Shown here: piece after piece, positions 6,552 to 8,115 of the stretch
Layout of the letters: each line of letters starts with the position of its first letter
Position numbering within the stretch: the stretch's first letter is position 1
DNA from: CAXSEF01 sp050955025
GTDB lineage: Bacteria > Pseudomonadota > Alphaproteobacteria > Acetobacterales > Acetobacteraceae
Direction of reading: 5' to 3'
Assembly (NCBI GenBank): GCA_050955025.1
Contig: JBPBQX010000132.1
Span: forward strand, 1 to 8,115
DNA: 8,115 nucleotides
Position numbers and translations under genes: made by a program
Notes under the pieces: generated by a model
What the model was told of the DNA's origin: nothing
The model's input: only the letters and a program-made list of their open reading frames with translations
Database searches by the model: none

Positions 6552-6605
6552 GGAAGGAAGGCCAGGGCTCTGCCCTGGACCCGCCGGGGGCAGCGCCCCC
6601 GGACC
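6552..6605 (+). repeat. Double-hairpin repeat, copy C (between hemA and bchI)
   Basis: Plus-strand reading: flank GGAAGGAAGG (6552-6561), stem 1 CCAGGGC-TCT-GCCCTGG (6562-6578), linker ACCCG, stem 2 CCGGGGGC-AGC-GCCCCCGG (6584-6602), then ACCC. This is the cleanest copy: both stems are perfect (7 and 8 bp) with 3-nt loops. It sits between two minus-strand genes, so it is transcribed in reverse as part of the hemA-bchI spacer. It could attenuate or terminate hemA transcripts or set an mRNA processing point; no T-run follows. Confidence 0.82.
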
Positions 6606-6636
6606 CGCATCTGATGGGTGCGTGTGGTCGGCGGGG

Positions 6637-7848
6637 TCACGCGGCGCGTCGCAGGTTGCGCTCGAACCAGATCCTGCCGAGCGAGTCGGCCAGGGCGGCG
6701 ATGTCCGCGTCGCTGTGCTGCGGCGAAGGCGTGATGCGCAGGCGCTCCGTGCCGCGCGCCACGGTGGGGTAGTTGATCGGCTGGACGTAGATGGCGTGGC
6801 GGGCGAGCAGGATGTCGGTGATGGCGCGGCACTGCACGGGATCGCCGACGATCACCGGGACGATGTGGCTCGGGTTGTCCAGGTGCGGTACGCCGTGGGC
6901 GTCGAGCGCCGCGCGGACACGGGCGACGCGGTCGGTGTGGCGGGCGCGCACGGCGTCGCCGTCGGCCAGCACGCGGACCGCGGCCAGCGCGCCGGCGGCG
7001 ATGGCGGGCGGCAAGGCGGTGGTGAAGATGAAGCCCGAGGCGAAGGAGCGCACGAAGTCGCACAGCGCGGCGGAGGCGGCGATGTAGCCGCCGATCACGC
7101 CGAACCCTTTTGCAAGTGTGCCCTCGATGATGTCGAGGCGGTGCGCCACGCCGTCGCGCGCGGCGATGCCGGCGCCTTTGGGCCCGTAGAGGCCGACGGC
7201 GTGGACCTCGTCGAGGTAGGTGAGCGCGTTGTGGCGCCGGGCCGCGTCGCAGATGGCGGCGATGGGGGCGATGTCGCCGTCCATGGAGTAGACGGACTCG
7301 AAGGCGACGATCTTCGGCGTGCCTGGCGGCAGGGCGGCGAGGCGGCGCTCCAGGTCGGCGACGTCGTTGTGGGCGAACACCTCGCAGCGGGCGCGGCTGT
7401 GGCGGATGCCCTCGATCATGGAGGCGTGGTTGTTGGCGTCGGACAGCACGACGCAGCCTGGCAGGCGCGCGGCCAGCGTGCCGAGCGTGGCCCAGTTCGA
7501 CATGTAGCCGGAGTTGAACAGCAGAGCGGACTGCTTGCCGTGCAGGGCGGCGAGCGCGTGCTCCAGGGCGACGTGGCAGTTCTGGGTGCCGGAGATGTTG
7601 CGGGTGCCGCCGGCGCCGGCGCCGTGGTGGTCGAGCGCCTCGTGCATGGCGGCGAGCACGGCGGGGTGCTGGCCCATGCCGAGGTAGTCGTTGGAGCACC
7701 ACACCGTGACCTCGCGGGCGGAGTCGCCCTCGTGCAGCGTGGCGCGGGGGAGCTGGCCGGCGCGGCGCTCCAGCTCGGCGAAGCGGCGGTAGTTGCCCTG
7801 GCGCTTCAGGCCGTCGAGGCCGGCCTGGAAGAACTGCTCGTAGTGCAT
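6637..7848 (-). CDS. hemA: 5-aminolevulinate synthase (EC 2.3.1.37)
   Basis: PLP enzyme condensing glycine with succinyl-CoA to 5-aminolevulinate, the first step of alphaproteobacterial (C4/Shemin) tetrapyrrole synthesis. At 403 residues it is full length. It begins with the ALAS-specific MHYEQFFQAGLDGLKRQGNYR. Motifs include WCSNDYLGMG (50-59), AGAGGTRNISGT (77-88, glycine loop), DANNHASMIEGIRHS (137-151, with His141 as ring-stacking residue), SVYSMDGDIAPI (185-196), DEVHAVGLYG (213-222, Asp213 pairing with the PLP ring nitrogen), and the Schiff-base Lys247 in EGTLAKGFGVIGG. The ATG at 7848 is 10 nt after an AGAGGA ribosome-binding site. It lies 21 nt after the stop of the upstream CobW-like gene and 97 nt before bchI, so co-transcription with the bch genes is likely. 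Whether the genome has a second ALAS cannot be told here. Confidence 0.97.
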   Translation of the reverse strand: MHYEQFFQAGLDGLKRQGNYRRFAELERRAGQLPRATLHEGDSAREVTVWCSNDYLGMGQHPAVLAAMHEALDHHGAGAGGTRNISGTQNCHVALEHALAALHGKQSALLFNSGYMSNWATLGTLAARLPGCVVLSDANNHASMIEGIRHSRARCEVFAHNDVADLERRLAALPPGTPKIVAFESVYSMDGDIAPIAAICDAARRHNALTYLDEVHAVGLYGPKGAGIAARDGVAHRLDIIEGTLAKGFGVIGGYIAASAALCDFVRSFASGFIFTTALPPAIAAGALAAVRVLADGDAVRARHTDRVARVRAALDAHGVPHLDNPSHIVPVIVGDPVQCRAITDILLARHAIYVQPINYPTVARGTERLRITPSPQHSDADIAALADSLGRIWFERNLRRAA

Positions 7849-7858
7849 CTGTGTCCGG

Positions 7859-7864
7859 TCCTCT
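7859..7864 (-). promoter_or_regulatory. Ribosome-binding site of hemA
   Basis: AGAGGA on the minus strand, 10 nt before the hemA ATG, in the 21-nt spacer after the upstream stop codon. It is the clearest Shine-Dalgarno sequence in the window and supports the hemA start. bchI and bchD, by contrast, show none. Confidence 0.65.
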
Positions 7865-7869
7865 CGGGG

Positions 7870-8115
7870 TCAGGCGGCTTCGACGACGCGGCTGGCACGG
7901 CTGGGTACGGCGCCGTCCGCCTCGTCGGGACGCGGCGCGGCGGGGGGGGCGCAGGCGAGGAAGGCGGCACGCAGGGCAGGCTCGTCGAGGTCGCGGCCGA
8001 TCGCGACGACGCGGGCGACCTCGCCGGCCGGGGCGGCGAAGGCGGCGAGCGAGGGGTGGCCGCCGGCGACGTCGAAGCGCAGCCAGCCGCTGCCCGGCGC
8101 CGTGCCGGACGGGAC
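7870..8115 (-). CDS. Probable CobW/G3E-family GTPase, C-terminal fragment (gene continues beyond window)
   Basis: The minus-strand frame is open from the window end to TGA at 7872-7870, giving the last 81 residues. It contains SGWLRFDVAGGHPSLAAFAA and GEVARVVAIGRDLDEPALRAAFLAC, which resemble the C-terminal (CobW_C) domain of G3E metallochaperone GTPases: a beta strand, a short arm, then a VVxIGRxLDxxxLxxAF motif. The GTP-binding domain would lie outside the window, so the call rests on the tail alone. The last ~27 residues (Pro/Arg/Ala-rich, including an 8-nt C-run on this strand at 7949-7942) look unstructured. Its stop is 21 nt before the hemA ATG, so the two are probably one transcript. 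G3E proteins deliver or insert metals (Co, Zn); a link to tetrapyrrole metallation is possible but inferred. Confidence 0.5.
   Translation of the reverse strand, partial: VPSGTAPGSGWLRFDVAGGHPSLAAFAAPAGEVARVVAIGRDLDEPALRAAFLACAPPAAPRPDEADGAVPSRASRVVEAA

Noticed and set aside
2255..8115. PpsR/CrtJ operator sites, tRNA genes, CRISPR arrays and transposase genes
   Set aside because: No CRISPR-like regular repeats, tRNA-like cloverleaf or transposase frame was seen, and the few short intergenic stretches show no convincing TGT-N12-ACA. The operon promoter probably lies upstream of the window.

Overview
The window is a very GC-rich segment of a purple-bacterial photosynthesis gene cluster. It holds two carotenoid genes (crtD, crtC) on the plus strand. 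On the minus strand it holds the magnesium-chelatase operon (bchI, bchD, bchO and a small membrane-protein gene), preceded by 5-aminolevulinate synthase (hemA) and the 3' end of a probable CobW-family GTPase gene. The spirilloxanthin-type carotenoid genes, the C4-pathway ALA synthase and the base composition point to an alphaproteobacterium. An Acetobacteraceae-like anoxygenic phototroph (Roseomonas/Roseococcus type) is my best guess, from general impression rather than a search.

Layout: 1-1391 crtD (+, 5' end outside the window); about 1322-2254 crtC (+, overlapping crtD, with no ordinary start codon near its conserved N-terminus); 2255-2280 a short convergent junction with hairpins; 2281-2637 small membrane protein (-); 2634-3539 bchO (-); 3540-3666 an intergenic stretch filled by two oppositely oriented double-hairpin repeats; 3667-5469 bchD (-); 5466-6539 bchI (-); 6540-6636 an intergenic stretch with another double-hairpin repeat; 6637-7848 hemA (-); 7870-8115 C-terminus of a CobW-like protein (-, 5' end outside the window).

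The genes fit one physiology. HemA makes 5-aminolevulinate, the tetrapyrrole precursor. BchI and BchD are the AAA+ motor subunits that, with BchH (not in the window), insert Mg into protoporphyrin IX; BchO is their usual operon partner. CrtC and CrtD hydrate and desaturate acyclic carotenoids for the light-harvesting complexes. bchI/bchD and bchO/membrane gene are each joined by ATGA stop-start overlaps, which suggests translational coupling.

The most interesting non-gene signal is a family of about 50-bp double-hairpin elements, four copies in three places. Stem sequences differ between copies while pairing is kept, and the flank and linker stay nearly constant. One copy is read through as the C-terminal tail of the membrane protein, a pair bounded by 9-bp inverted repeats abuts the bchO start, and one forms the leader of bchI. 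The second point of interest is the missing crtC start codon. I see no undescribed defence system, CRISPR array, RNA gene or transposase.
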